Shown here one piece after another: positions 11,638 through 23,400 of a DNA stretch of 64,000 bases. The stretch is from Citrus sinensis (Eukaryota > Streptophyta > Magnoliopsida > Sapindales > Rutaceae): the NCBI RefSeq assembly GCF_022201045.2, contig NC_068556.1:21991501-22055500 (forward strand), read 5' to 3'. The notes under the pieces were generated by a model. It was given only the letters and a program-made list of their open reading frames with translations. It made no database searches and was not told the DNA's origin. Numbering within the stretch: position 1 is the first letter of the stretch; each line of letters opens with the position of its first letter. The position numbers and the translations under genes are program-made.

Positions 11638-12712
11638 TGAGAGGGAGATGTTTTAGAACTGTAAAAGATAATCTATTAATGTGATAAACAACTATATAGA
11701 AGGCATCCCACCAGAATTTAAATGGTAACTTGGCTTGAGCTAACAATGTAGGGTCTAATGTGTTTATGCTTCCTTTCAACTAAGCCATTTTGGTGATGTG
11801 TATAGAGGCAAGAATGTCTAAACATAATCCCACATTGGTTTAAAAAGTGAGTGAATGATCTATATTCTTCCCCCAGTCAGATTATAGGTTCTTGATGGTA
11901 GCATTGAATCGATTTTTAGCCTGTAATTTGAACAATTTGAAGACATCTAATGGTTCTGATTTTAATTTTAGAGGATAAATCCATGTATATCTACTGATAT
12001 CATCAACAAAGCTTATGTAATATGAGTAACTGTTTCTAAAAGGAATAGGTGAAGGACACCACGAGTCTATATGAATAAGTTCAAGAGCTTTAGTTTCGTT
12101 GACAGGGAAGTGAAGTCTGTGAACTTTGCCCATTTGGCATGCTTCACAGATATGTTCAAGTGCTTGCTTTTACTGAATTACTTGAGAGATTAAGAGAATG
12201 AACATTCTTTAGCAAAGGCATTAGTATTTGATGATAAGGATGACCAAAACATCTATGCATGAGAACAATTTTATTGATTGATGCATTACAAGAAAGAATA
12301 AAACTGAAAGTATTATTCTGAGCATCATTTGAAACATGTAAATTGAGATAACATACAGACAACATTGATAACGGTCTAATGGAAGGTGAGTGACATAAGA
12401 AAAACAAAGTGAAAGACTAAGATGACTTTAGAAGCAGCTTATACAACCTTTTCTTAGCAAGTCCCTACATAAGCACTTGCTTCTTCAGAGAGTCCTTCAC
12501 ATAACAGACATTGTCAACAAATTCAACAAAAATGTTATTATCAATTGTTAGTTTTGACATGCTCAATAAATTCTTAATAATGGTAAGTACTAACAATATA
12601 TCTTTAAGCAATATATATTTATAATTGTACTTTGTGTTTGAACATTTATAACTAAAACAAGCATCACCAATATAAATTATAAGCAAACCTTGCCTATCGC
12701 CAGTGATAAGCT

Positions 12713-13094
12713 GATTTGAGCCTTTGAATTCCTCTTTGACATACAAATTGACCATATTGTTGGTCAAATGATGTGTAGTACCACTATTAAGGTACCATCC
12801 TTCATTAGTAAATCATTCGTAGTTAGCAATATAAACTTTAGATGCAACAAATTCTTTTGATGGATAAAAAACAAAGTAGTGCATAAAGTCAAAACTTGAG
12901 TAAGATTTGAGCCTTTGAATTCCTCTCTGACATACATATTGATCATATTGTTGGTCAAATGATGTGTAGTACCACTATTAAAGTACCATCCTTCATTAGT
13001 AAATCGTTCGTAATTAGCAATATAAACTTTAGATGCAACAAATTTTTTTTATGGATAAAAAAAAAAGTAGTGCATAAAGTCAAAACTTAAGTAA
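12713..13094 (-). repeat. 191-bp tandem duplication inside the Copia relic
   Basis: GATTTGAGCCTTTGAATTCC occurs at 12713 and again at 12904, and the two 191-bp units (12713-12903, 12904-13094) match almost throughout, with point differences and an A-run length change. It doubles part of the protease/linker region, so it arose after or during decay of the element. Confidence 0.85.
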
Positions 13095-14078
13095 GAAACA
13101 ACATAATAGTCTTCAACAGATGATGCATAGCCAAAGAATGACTCAAAGTTAGCCATATAAGCAACTCAGGTCTCATATGTGGTGGCCTGTGAAATTACAT
13201 AGCATGTTCTCTGCCACAACCTCTAAAATTGCCATTACTAGTTGGAAAACCTCTAGGATATGAATTGAAGAACATGCCTTTACCAACATTGAGTCATTTG
13301 TTCCTAAAGTGACCATAATGTCTATTGCCATATAAACCTCTTTTAAAGTTACCTCTCATATGAAAGTAGTTAGCATTCATTGTACTGTTGTTGGCATTGG
13401 ACATAATTTTAACACCTTGACTTTGCTTAAGTTTGGCTTCACGTGTTAATAACAGAACATAGGCATCATCATAACTCATTTTATTTACAATGATAATTGA
13501 GATAGATCCAGATAGTTAAGGGTTAAGCCATTCAAAATCCTCATCAATAAATCTTTTTCAGCTATGTTATCACCAGCACAAGCAAGTTTATTAGCAAGTA
13601 TTTTCATTTCTACACAGTATTCTTCAACAGACATTGATTCTTTTATTAAAATATTCATTTTATATTGAAGCATTTTAACTTTAGATTGAACTTTAAACTG
13701 CCTTTCAATAATCTCTAAACATCAACAGAAGTGTCATAGCTAAGAATATAACTTAAAAAACCTTTACTGACGGTGGATAACAGCCAGCCAAGAAGTGTTT
13801 AATCTTATGCTCGCCAATTGATATATGATGGATTTTCAATCTTCCAAACTGATCTATCAACTATTGATTTAGAGAGATATTATTTTGAATGATATGAGGT
13901 TTTGAGATGAATTTTTGAAGATAATTTCCTCTAATTGAAGTCAATACTTGTTTACGTAAAGTGGAAAATTAGATCGATTGAGCTTTATAGTAGCAGCAAA
14001 GGTGAATGATGTTTGTGAAGATTGATTTGAGTTATTGATTGGTTATTCTAAAGTTATAGTACTTAAGCTAGTCATTGT

Positions 14079-14091
14079 GGCTCTGATACCA
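14079..14091 (-). other. Copia primer binding site
   Basis: On the minus strand this reads TGGTATCAGAGCC, complementary to the 3' end of initiator methionine tRNA, the usual primer of plant Copia elements. It directly follows the CA end of the 5' LTR and fixes the element's orientation. Confidence 0.85.
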
Positions 14092-14313
14092 TGCAAAAAG
14101 CTAAGAAAATGTTGTTTGGCTTAAGGAAAATATGTCAGAGAAAATGTAATGGTGAATTCCAAAAGTTTTAATTCATTCTTCAATATGTTACATGTACATA
14201 TTTATATATGCTTTACACATTAATAACAACTTGTAACTAATTCTATTTATTTAGCTAATATGCTCAATGCATTTTGTTATGTATAATTGTGTGTGATAAT
14301 AGTAATCTTAACA
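14092..14313 (-). repeat. 5' LTR of the Copia relic
   Basis: About 222 bp. On the minus strand it starts TGTTAAGATT and ends TTTTTGCA next to the primer binding site, the TG..CA form expected of an LTR. TATATAAATATG inside is a plausible promoter TATA. No second LTR was found, so the outer boundary is inferred. Confidence 0.55.
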
Positions 14314-14319
14314 AACTAT

Positions 14320-15514
14320 GTTGAGCTATCATACTCTTCAACAACCTTTGTGACTTGGCATTGCTAAGCTGCTTAAGCTTGCTTTTCATTGCCTCTGTAA
14401 CCTCTGAACAATGAGCTGCTTTAACATGGACCAACATCTCAATGGACTTTATTGAACAATTACGATCTTTTAATAAACATACAATTATTATGATGATCGT
14501 TGATTGATTGACCAAATATGCTTACTTTGTGGCCTTGTAACATTTGTTTACTGCAATTGTTGTTGCCATGGCATTTTTTCACTAATGTTGTCTGTCTCCA
14601 CGGCATTTAGACATCAATTGTTAGTGATCGAGGTAAGGCATTTATTATTATTTTTGTAACCATTTTTCGAGTTTCAACAAACTATGTTGTGCATGAGTTC
14701 TAGTTACTATCCGCAGACCAATGGTTAAACGAAAGTTGTAAATTGCTCTTTAAAATAATATTTACAGTGTTTTACAAGTGACCAACCTTAGAAATGGCTT
14801 AAATGGCTTCTTTGGGCAGAATTTAGCTACAACACATCCATTCGCTCCTCCACCAAGATGGCACCCTTCGAGACAGTTTATGGAATTCCACCTCCAAGCA
14901 TACTAGATTATGTTCCAAGCATTTCTAGAGTGTAAGCAGTAGATGAGTACTCGCGTGATCGAGACACCATCATGCGTAAGTTGCATCACAACCATTAACT
15001 TCCACAAAAATGAAAAAAATTGTCAAGCAGACCTACGCCGGCGTGAAGTCACTTTTACTATGGGCGATTATATGTACTTGAAACTTCAGCTATGTCACTA
15101 TGTGGTTTTGCACAAGTTAGGCTTATGTTTAAGTTCTTTGGTCTATTTCAAATTTGTGATGCATCGAAGAAGTAGCTTACTGGTTGGCTTTACCCCCTTA
15201 CTCCCAAATCCACAATGTATTCCATGTTAGCTTATTACGAAAACATTTAAGCTCAGTCACTCTCACTTCAGCCCATCAACATCCAATTTCAAATGCTTCA
15301 TCTATAATTTTGTAACGTGAAAATATACTCAATTGGTATGTGATTTATATAGGGAAAATATCAACCCAAATTTAAAATCATGGTCAAATGGTGAGTAGGA
15401 TGGTAAAAAATGCAACCTCAAGAAATGATTAACGTTTCTCTAAATCATATCCTAATTCCAACCTTGTGGACAAGGATCCTTGAAGGGGGTGTGGGAGGAG
15501 AGAGGGAGGGGAAT
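14320..15514 (+). mobile_element. Decayed Ty3/Gypsy retrotransposon, integrase and 3' part
   Basis: On the plus strand the readable pieces are the Gypsy integrase core: SMDFIEQLRSF (about 14440), LTKYAYFVAL, VSDRGKAF (about 14622), then SSYYPQTNG (about 14698), KWLLWAEFSYNTS and TKMAPFETVYG, then a post-integrase stretch ending near PYSQIHNVFHV (about 15205). Many stops and frameshifts interrupt it. Near 15470 GACAAGGATCCTTGAAGGGG and then a purine tract (GAGAGGGAGGGGAA) look like the polypurine tract that precedes a 3' LTR. Gag, protease and RT are absent; the left limit meets the Copia LTR. Confidence 0.8.
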
Positions 15515-15899
15515 TGATATGTTTAATTATGCATGCATACATTATATTTGTGAGTGGTAAGGTGGTAGAGATGTTGAGCAGAGACTTAGTTATGTATTTT
15601 GATATAGTAAGCTGATAAACTTATTCAATTGAGTTAGGATGTTAGATGAATGAGCTACTAATCTTTAGCATAAGTGGTAAGTACTTTTTTTTTTTGTCTT
15701 TTCATATTGTTTTGTTTTATTGTTATTGATGTTGTAAGGCTATAAAAACATAACCAAAAGTATCTTAAATAAGAGGTAGACATATTTCAACAAAATAACT
15801 TTCTCTTTTCCTTTAACTTCTTTGGCTTTTTCTTCTCATCTTCTAGATCAACTCTTTACTAAAAACTAAAAACCTATCTTTCATACAATTCAATATGCA
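15515..15899 (+). repeat. Possible 3' LTR of the Gypsy relic
   Basis: It starts TGATATG directly after the polypurine-like tract and may end at AATATGCA (15899), giving a TG..CA segment of about 385 bp. With no partner LTR the limits are a guess. Confidence 0.35.
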
Positions 15900-16499
15900 G
15901 TTTTTAAGGATTTGAAGTAAAAATATCAGAGGAAAGAAAAGAATATAGAGAAGAGAGTAGTTTTGTGAAATAAATTATCTAGTCCCTTTATTCAAATAAC
16001 TTCTATGCTTTTTATAAGAGCCATTGGAAACATATGATCTACACTACTAACTATACTATAACCAACAAAAGACATACTAAGCAATAATTCATGAAACACA
16101 AGTAATAATGTGAAATATGGTAATATTACATACGTAGTTAGTGGACCAATGTCAAGCACCCATTTGTTTTAAGACAAATAATGACTAAGTCCTAGACTCT
16201 TCTTCTCAAGCATGCATATCATTTACTTGGGATGTTTGTTAATTGCGTGGCTTAATGCTTATCTTTTGGAGACAAATAAGAAAATAAGGAAAAAAAAAGA
16301 ACAATTAAACACATATTTATTTTTTATTAGCAATAGTAATGGAAACGTGGGTAAAATCGATATGACGACTTGGGATACGAAAAGTTTGATAATATATTAT
16401 TTCTTTTTATTTGTGTTTGAGAAGATGATATATTTTGGGTATTTTCTTTCATTTATTAATTTGTAAATTAAAAACTATTTTGTATTGCCCCGTGATATA
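15900..16499. other. Intergenic, no gene seen
   Basis: AT-rich DNA between the Gypsy relic and the dispersed repeat. An 84-codon frame at 16212-16466 has no recognisable domain. Confidence 0.5.
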
Positions 16500-16668
16500 A
16501 TGAGAATAATTCTATTATTTTTAAAGACAAAACCGCCCTTTGAAAAAGTCAATTCATAGTTAATATTTTAACATAATGAGAATTTAACTAATTTTAAAAC
16601 TTGAGGGAGTTTCACTTAGTGTTGATAAATAAAGGGGGTATATCTCATTTTTCCTATAATTATTTTCA
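16500..16668 (-). repeat. Dispersed repeat, copy 2 (inverted partner of 10.4 kb)
   Basis: This is the inverted counterpart of 10421-10575: TTAATATTTTAACATAATG, TTTAACTAATTTTAAAACTT and the terminal TCATTTTTCCTATAATTATT all match the reverse complement of the first copy. Confidence 0.6.
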
Positions 16669-16671
16669 TTA

Positions 16672-16746
16672 AGTACATTGCTCTTCAACCAGTACCTCAT
16701 GCCACATTAATTTGGTACAAAGGGTATGTGGTTATTGTATCATTAT
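16672..16746. repeat. Truncated copy of the 17.0-kb MITE
   Basis: CTTCAACCAGTA, GCCACATTAATTT, GGTACAAA, TATGTGGTT and TTGTATCATTATG match the right half of the MITE at 16978-17162 in the same order and orientation. The left half is missing. Confidence 0.55.
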
Positions 16747-16977
16747 GGGCAAGAAATAAATAGGCCAAATCTTTTGGGAGATTTTCTTATAATAAAGTTG
16801 TTTTAGTACTTTTTACTATATATTAATGTAAAAAAAAAAAAACAAATTAGAGAGAGTGATGCTCTCAACGCCCCTTGAATATCCTGACAAAGCCCATTTT
16901 CTTCTAGAATTACATTTAAGGAGAAATTCTTAGTGATAATGATTTAATAATTAATTTTAAATTGAATATATTTTATG

Positions 16978-17162
16978 AGTAATGATATAGTCACAAATTC
17001 TTGTACAAATTTATTTTGTACAAACTGATGTAACATTAATTTATTGGTTGAATTAAATATCTCTTGACTCACATGATTTATTTATATTATTTTATATTGT
17101 CATTCAACCAATAAATTAATGCCACATTAATTTGTACAAGAGTTTGTGGTTGTATCATTGCT
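16978..17162. repeat. MITE with about 35-bp terminal inverted repeats
   Basis: The left end GTAATGATATAGTCACAAA followed by TTCTTGTACAAATTT is mirrored by the right end, whose reverse complement reads GCAATGATACAACCACAAAC then TCTTGTACAAATTA. Length is about 185 bp. The flanking TGA on both sides may be a 3-bp target-site duplication, which would suit a PIF/Harbinger-type element. No coding capacity. Confidence 0.7.
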
Positions 17163-17456
17163 GATATTTTATATTCCAGTTTAAAACTTAAAACTATTAA
17201 AAAATTCTTTTAATTTTAAAAACCTTCACGTATTCAAAATTTATTGGGATGCCTCTCGTTATCCAATACAAAAGGAATTTGAAAAGTTAAAATGTTGGGT
17301 TTGGATGGATCCACTCAAAAAATTTAGCCCAAACATGTTGGGCTTCTTTTATTTTTTGGGCCGGTTAACCGTCGTTCATTTACGCAAATTTCACCAACAG
17401 CATAAACCCTCCAGTTACAGTAGAGTGAGGTATCAGGGTTTTGACTTCGAGTTGAA

Positions 17457-18925
17457 ATGGCGCTGTGGTTGCCATGTCCATCGCCTTTCTCATCATTATT
17501 GCTTGGCTCCCGCCAACACACAAAAACTGCAATTCCAAGACCCTTTATCTCTAAAGCCCTAACTTCCAATAATTCTTCTTCAGTTTCTGTTTCACGCATT
17601 TACAGCCACCCTTCTCTTCAAACCAAATGTTCAGGCTCGAACTCGAGCAATTCAACGGAATCCGACACTTCTTCTCGAACTGGGATTTTCATTAAAGGTG
17701 AAAATATACCTCTTTTGCTTCGCTTTCATCCCTTTTTTAACATTTTGATATCAATGTGTTGTAATTTCGAAATTTGATTTGAATGAAAGAGTAATGTGTT
17801 TTTGAGAAAGCAACATTTGCAGTGTTTGGTTAAAACTGACAATGATTATATGACTCAAGTGCTGCCCCTGCCCCCCCCCCCCCCCCCCCCCTCTTTTTTT
17901 TTTGTCTGAAGAAGCACTTCAGTAGTGGTTTTTGAGAAAGCTTCTATAGTTTTGAAAAGCACTTGAAGTGTTTATTAGTGGTCACATTCATTTGATAGAT
18001 ACCTTTCCAAAAAAAAATCTTTTTTAAATTAATAATTATCATTTTTTTTTCATATGTTGCTATTCTTCTTTAGCTTAGGTTATATTTCTCTAGAATTCAT
18101 GTGTTTTGAGTGGTCACGTTCTAGGGAGAAAATTGATGCAGGACTGCCAGAATCTATGACTGAGGGACGGGTGAAGAAGGCTTTTTCACAGTTTGGGGAA
18201 GTTGTCCAAGGTGAAATTTTCTACTTTATGCTTTTTTCCAGTCTTGTGTGCATGGAAGTGACTCCTCGAAGGAATGGCTTATTACTTAGATGTAACAACA
18301 TAGTGTAGTAATTTATCTTTTTGAATGTTATACAAGTGTGTTTATTATTTCTAAATTTAGATCTTTCAATCTATGGTGCATGGTCAATGCACTCACAAAC
18401 TCAATCTGATGTCAGGGCAAATAATTTTGGACATAGCCACATAGGCAAGAAGTTCATTGCAATAGGATTTTAGTCCTGTGGTTAATCAAGATTTATTCTT
18501 CTTGAGAATTGCCTAAAACTGAGTCATATGTTTTCTAATTATGCAGAGTTGCAGCTTTCATGCGATTGTGAAATGTTGAGAGCTACATCTATTCTGATTT
18601 TATTTTAATGTTCAATTGGTTGTTACTAATCTCGCAGTCAAAATTGTTACTGAGAAACTGTCGAAGCAGCCTTTAGGATCTGCTTTTGTTTGGTTTTCAA
18701 GGAAAGAGTCTGCTGACTTGGCAGTAGAAAATATGAACGGAAAGGTACGTAACTTCGTAGTTTGTTTTTTTCCATCCCTGTGTAGTTAGTTATGCGGCAA
18801 ATTGTGTTTCACTGCTTGTGTTATGTTTTGCTGCTCAGTTTTTCTATGGCAGGTTTATCTTGGTTAAGATTGCTGAGGCTGGCTTGTCCAAAAATAGGGG
18901 AAGGAGAACACGATACAAGTTCTAA
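17457..18925 (+). CDS. Small RRM RNA-binding protein, probably organelle-targeted
   Basis: Four exons by phase and GT..AG borders: 17457-17697, 18142-18210, 18638-18744 and 18839-18925, giving 167 residues. The first ~75 residues are rich in Ser, Arg and Ala with few acids, like a mitochondrial or plastid transit peptide. A single RRM follows: RNP2 IFIKGL at 77-82, then MTEGRVKKAFSQFGEVVQVK, RNP1-like LGSAFVWF at 116-123, and MNGK..FYGRFILVKIAE at the end. In RNP1 the third position, normally aromatic, is Ser, so one stacking contact is lost. A short basic tail (NRGRRTRYKF) closes the protein. Such proteins bind organelle or cytosolic RNA; plant small organelle RRM proteins (ORRM or S-RBP type) are candidates, but I cannot name the ortholog. 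Intron 1 has a 21-C run at 17871-17891. Confidence 0.75.
17871..17891. repeat. Poly(C) tract, 21 bases, in RRM intron 1
   Basis: A run of 21 C's inside the first intron of the RRM gene, followed by a T-rich run. Confidence 0.9.
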
Positions 18926-20309
18926 TTTGAAATCTTGTCAAGCCAATAAATGGGAAAGCATTTACGCACATCTTACTATTTAGGAACTAAAAATTGTTGG
19001 CACAGTCAATACCATGAAGAATAGATATTACCCAATGGAGTTTTGGACACTGGTTTTACAATGTTGGACCAAAACTAACTACATTTGCAGAATTTCTGGT
19101 TGATGTTATGGTTATGGTTCTGTAACTTTATACCTCTGTAAATCTTTGTGACATAAGATAGTTCCAGAATCTGTAATTCTTGAATTCTTGAATACGACCT
19201 TAGTTAGCAACTTGAATTCGACGTGACCTAGTCCAGTGACTTGAAAGTTGCGAGCATTTATTGTAGTAAGCTGCTGCTGTTTGTGGGAATGTAATTGCAG
19301 CCGTCAAGATGGTAATAACTACATTTGTGTTGTGAGAGAGAATCGAACTTGTTTTGTTGTTATACTGAATCATGTTGAATTTGTCGATATCATTGTAAAC
19401 ATAACGAGGTCTATTATATGGTCGTTAAACACAATGAATTCATTTGAAGCTACAACTTGAATTCCCTTCCTGATGACCTTTGATGAACTGGTTTTGAATT
19501 TAGATTGGAACAATTGTCATCTGTGATGATTGGATTGTTTTCACTTTACAATTTCTCAGGATAAATCTTGATCTTTATAGTAACTGCAATCCTTGTTGAC
19601 CTGCAGTTTTTTTAATTTCTGAAATATTACATTACATTAAGGAGTATAATTTTTAAATGTGATACAATCCAATATATGTATGTCAGGAAATCCAACCCGG
19701 CGCTTTCTCATGAATAGACGTAAATTGTAAACTTTAAAAATAAGGTGAGAAAGTGTTTGACCAATTTAATCATGTATTAAGAAATTTTTTTTTTTACTTA
19801 ATTTTTGTCAAATTTATTTTGTTGATGTGGGCTGTATTTAAAACTTTAGTAATTAAGAAAAATGAGAAGTACGATTTTCTTTTTGGATCTTCTTTTTATT
19901 TTTGGTTCAAAGACAAAAATACGGACATACGGTGTGAATTTAATAATAAAAATAAATTTTGTACGAATACGATGAAATTTGAAACAAAAGGTCCAGTAGA
20001 ACTCTTTATTAGACCTTTTCACGCGATCTAACCCATCCATGAAGCCCAAATAACTGATCGGTACGGGCCTAAGCTAAGGAGTATTTGTTCTAGTCAAAGA
20101 ATCTACCAGAACGCGCCACGTGTACAAAAATAATATTGTAATAATAAATTAATCATAAATGCCTTCATTTTCCAATCCGGATCGTACTCTGTTCATGGTC
20201 ATAACAGCAAACAACTCATAACAACAATAAGTGACTGAAACACATTGCAGTATTGCACAAACACAGCCTTTTTTTTCTTTTTTTTTTCAAATTAATTTAA
20301 CAGAAACGA

Positions 20310-20346
<37 letters not shown>

Positions 20347-20402
20347 CGTCATCATTCAACTGGATCAGAGAAGAAAGACAAGAGAGAGAGATCCAGACGA
20401 CG
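18926..20402. other. Intergenic between RRM and CBS genes, with (GA)n leader
   Basis: No gene is supported in 18926-20402. 20312-20341 is a (GA)15-type microsatellite just upstream of the DUF21/CBS start codon, probably in its 5' UTR; GA tracts there are common BPC/GAGA-factor targets in plants. A CACGTG word lies near 20117. Confidence 0.5.
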
Positions 20403-23400
20403 ATGCAATTACTAAATGCGGTGATGGCGACGCGGATGCTGACGTCGACGATGAAGAACGGCGGTGGCCCCTCGTCTGAAGGCATACCGTTTGGCTCCGT
20501 CTGGTGGTTCGTATACGCCGGAATTTCCTGCGTTTTGGTCCTCTTCGCTGGTATCATGTCTGGACTCACCTTAGGCCTCATGTCTCTCGGCCTCGTCGAA
20601 CTTGAAATCCTCCAGCGTAGCGGCACTCCCTCCGAGAAGAAACAAGCAGGTCTTCATTTATCCGCAGATTCATTATATTATACTTTAATTACTAATAAAT
20701 TAGTTATCTGGATCAAAATGTTATCGAATTGTAGAAATGATTTCGTTTATAATCAGTGATAATAATGAATGACAATGACAAAATGTCACGCTTTTTTGTT
20801 TGTGTATTTAGCGGCGATTTTTCCTGTGGTTCAAAAGCAACACCAGCTTCTTGTGACTCTGCTACTGTGTAATGCCGCTTCTATGGAGGTAGATAATTGG
20901 AAATTTTGTTTTTCAACTTTGTAGCTTCTATTATTTTCCAACTTAAATAAATTCTGAGATCATACATTTCCAATTTACTATCATCAAGCTTAGACGGGCA
21001 CTTAATGCTTGTAAGTTATAAAAGAGATTATTTTGTTTGCAGGAGATGTTGATACTCTGTTGAACAAAATCTTAATTTTAGCAACTCTTTGGTTTTCAAT
21101 TCCTTATCATTGTTTGAGATATAGTTCAACTTCTAGCTACAGCTAATGGCTTTGATGCTTGCCACGTGCAGGCCCTTCCTATATACCTCGATAAGCTTTT
21201 CAATCAGTATGTTGCCATAATACTCTCTGTCACTTTTGTTCTCTTTTTTGGAGAGGTATGTTATCTTAACTCTTGAGCAGTGTCATCTATTAGACCTTTA
21301 GTTTCTTCCTATCTGATTTTGAATTCATTGGAATTTGATTTTTTTTTTTTTTTTGATCCTTTTATTTGTAAGGTTATTCCACAAGCAATATGCACAAGGT
21401 ATGGACTCGCTGTAGGTGCTAATTTTGTATGGCTTGTGCGAATTTTGATGATTATCTGCTATCCGATAGCTTATCCCATTGGAAAGGTAAAAATTTGAGA
21501 CTGATGCTTAGATTTTTGTAAGATTTCATATAGCTAGAAATGTGTATTTATGCTGTCAACCTGAGGTGACCTCTAATCAAACTGCTGTTTCTAATTGCAC
21601 TAGAGGAGCCATCAGGCACCTCTTACATATGTTCAATATATTTGAGACCTTTGACTTTCTAGTATGGGTCTCTTGGGAGTTTATGACAACTAATATTTCA
21701 TGTCATTGCATCATTTATTGAAATAAATAGCTCTTTTGAATGTCTGTATGTGAGCCCTGGAGAGCTTTTCTTCGCCATATTTCATATTTTATTTCATTTT
21801 CTTACATGTTTTTAGTTGAAAATTGATAATAGTAGCGTAAGGAAGCATGGGAAATTTCCAATTTTCAATCCCTATTCTCCTTTTGGACTTGTGAGGCCTC
21901 TTCCTTTTCTCATCAATGATATATTTTTGTATAGCACGGAAAATTTTAGTTCTTTGCTTGGTGGACAACTGGTTCACTTCACTGTAATGATTCTTCATGT
22001 TTGATACATTTTGGGTTTCTTATTAAAAAAAAAAAAGTCAATGACAAAATCTTGCTCATGGGCCTACGGGATACTGCCCGCTGTGGATTAAGTCTGTTCC
22101 ACTCATTGCTTTTTCTTATTTTTGCTTGTTCTTGGCTAGAAATTCATGATAGTTTGTGGGGCTTTTGTAATGTCTTCTACCATTCTACACAAGTGGGTAG
22201 GGTGTGCATGACCTTTTATTTGGTTTCTCACTTTCTTGTGTAAAGGATTTTGTTTTATCCTTTAATTTCTATCTCTACATAGTTTTTGTGTTGAACACTT
22301 AATGTGATTTTATCTGCACTTTGGTACTAAAAAGAGTATATTTATCTTTTTATTTCTAGTGCTGACAAATTACTTGAATTGATATGTGTACTCCAGATCT
22401 TGGACTGGGTATTGGGACATAACGAAGCTTTATTTAGGCGAGCTCAGTTAAAAGCTCTTGTCACGATACATAGCCAGGAGGTAAAATAAAGCAGCTGGTA
22501 TAGCATAAACATTAGGTTTGTGAAGTATCAGTTTAAGAATGCTGAATATACCTAATGTTACTTATATTGCTTTTGACTACTTATTACAATAAGGAATGCT
22601 TTTCTTGGTATATGTAGGCAGGTAAGGGAGGCGAGCTCACTCATGATGAGACGACGATTATTAGTGGAGCACTGGATTTGACCGAAAAGGTATGCACTGT
22701 GATCACTGCTAAACTGCCAATCTGTAGCTGTTCTATTTTGCTAAATGAAAATCAGGGAATGCATCTGAAATCATTCCGTTGCTTATATTTATTCTTGTGT
22801 CTATGTTGCTTGTGCATGGATTAGGGTGAATGTACTGTGTTTTCATGCAAAATGTTTGCAGTTGGTTTTGGCTAGCAATTGTTTATGTGGTTAAATCTCA
22901 TCATGTAAACATTTTAAGGTGCATCCAATACTTCTATTAATTTGTTTCTTTTTACTATCTATAACTTGTGACTGAGATTTCAAGCTGTTAATGTGTTATA
23001 AAGCGGCTAGCTACTTCCTTAGGATCATGGTTGCTTACACTTGCTGATTGCATCTCGACTTATTCATTTTGCTACACTTCTTATTTCAACAGACTGCTGA
23101 GGAGGCTATGACCCCTATTGAATCAACTTTTTCCTTGGATGTCAATTCAAAGTTGGACTGGTAAGTATTGATCTTGAATATTTTTGGCATGTCTATTGAA
23201 ATTTTTTTCTTGAATAATTTTCTTTTTTGGAGTCTCTTTCTTACAAGTCTATGTTTTTGATGGCTGGGTAGTTATTGAAGGTAAATTCCTTGTTACATGG
23301 TCACCCTCCTATAACTAGTTCTTTGTTCTGATGCTTCTATGTTCATAACCAGCATTACACATTCATGTTGACTGGTATTTTTTTGTTCTTTATTCTTGCT

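Larger units (their letters stand above)
11638..14313 (-). mobile_element. Decayed Ty1/Copia retrotransposon, 5' half
   Basis: Read on the minus strand from the right, the parts come in Copia order: 5' LTR (14092-14313), primer binding site (14079-14091), a UBN2-like gag (about 13673-13490, SMSVEEYCVEMKILANKLA and LLMRILNGL), the end of gag (13479-13294), a protease region (about 12958-12465), a GAG-pre-integrase segment (about 12407-12160, MHRCFGHP) and an integrase core (12133-11640, HIDSWCPSPIP, YISFVDDISRYTWIYPLK, then KLPFKFWWDAFY). Stops and frameshifts break every domain. Reverse transcriptase, RNase H and the 3' LTR are missing; the break lies at the foldback element near 11638. Dead element. 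Confidence 0.85.

Noticed and set aside
11492-11779. Single 95-codon minus-strand frame as one gene
   Set aside because: Its first half is Copia integrase and its second half is the foldback element; the open frame across the join is accidental.
14943-15230. 95-codon plus-strand frame as a gene
   Set aside because: It lies in the decayed Gypsy integrase/post-integrase region in a non-coding phase.
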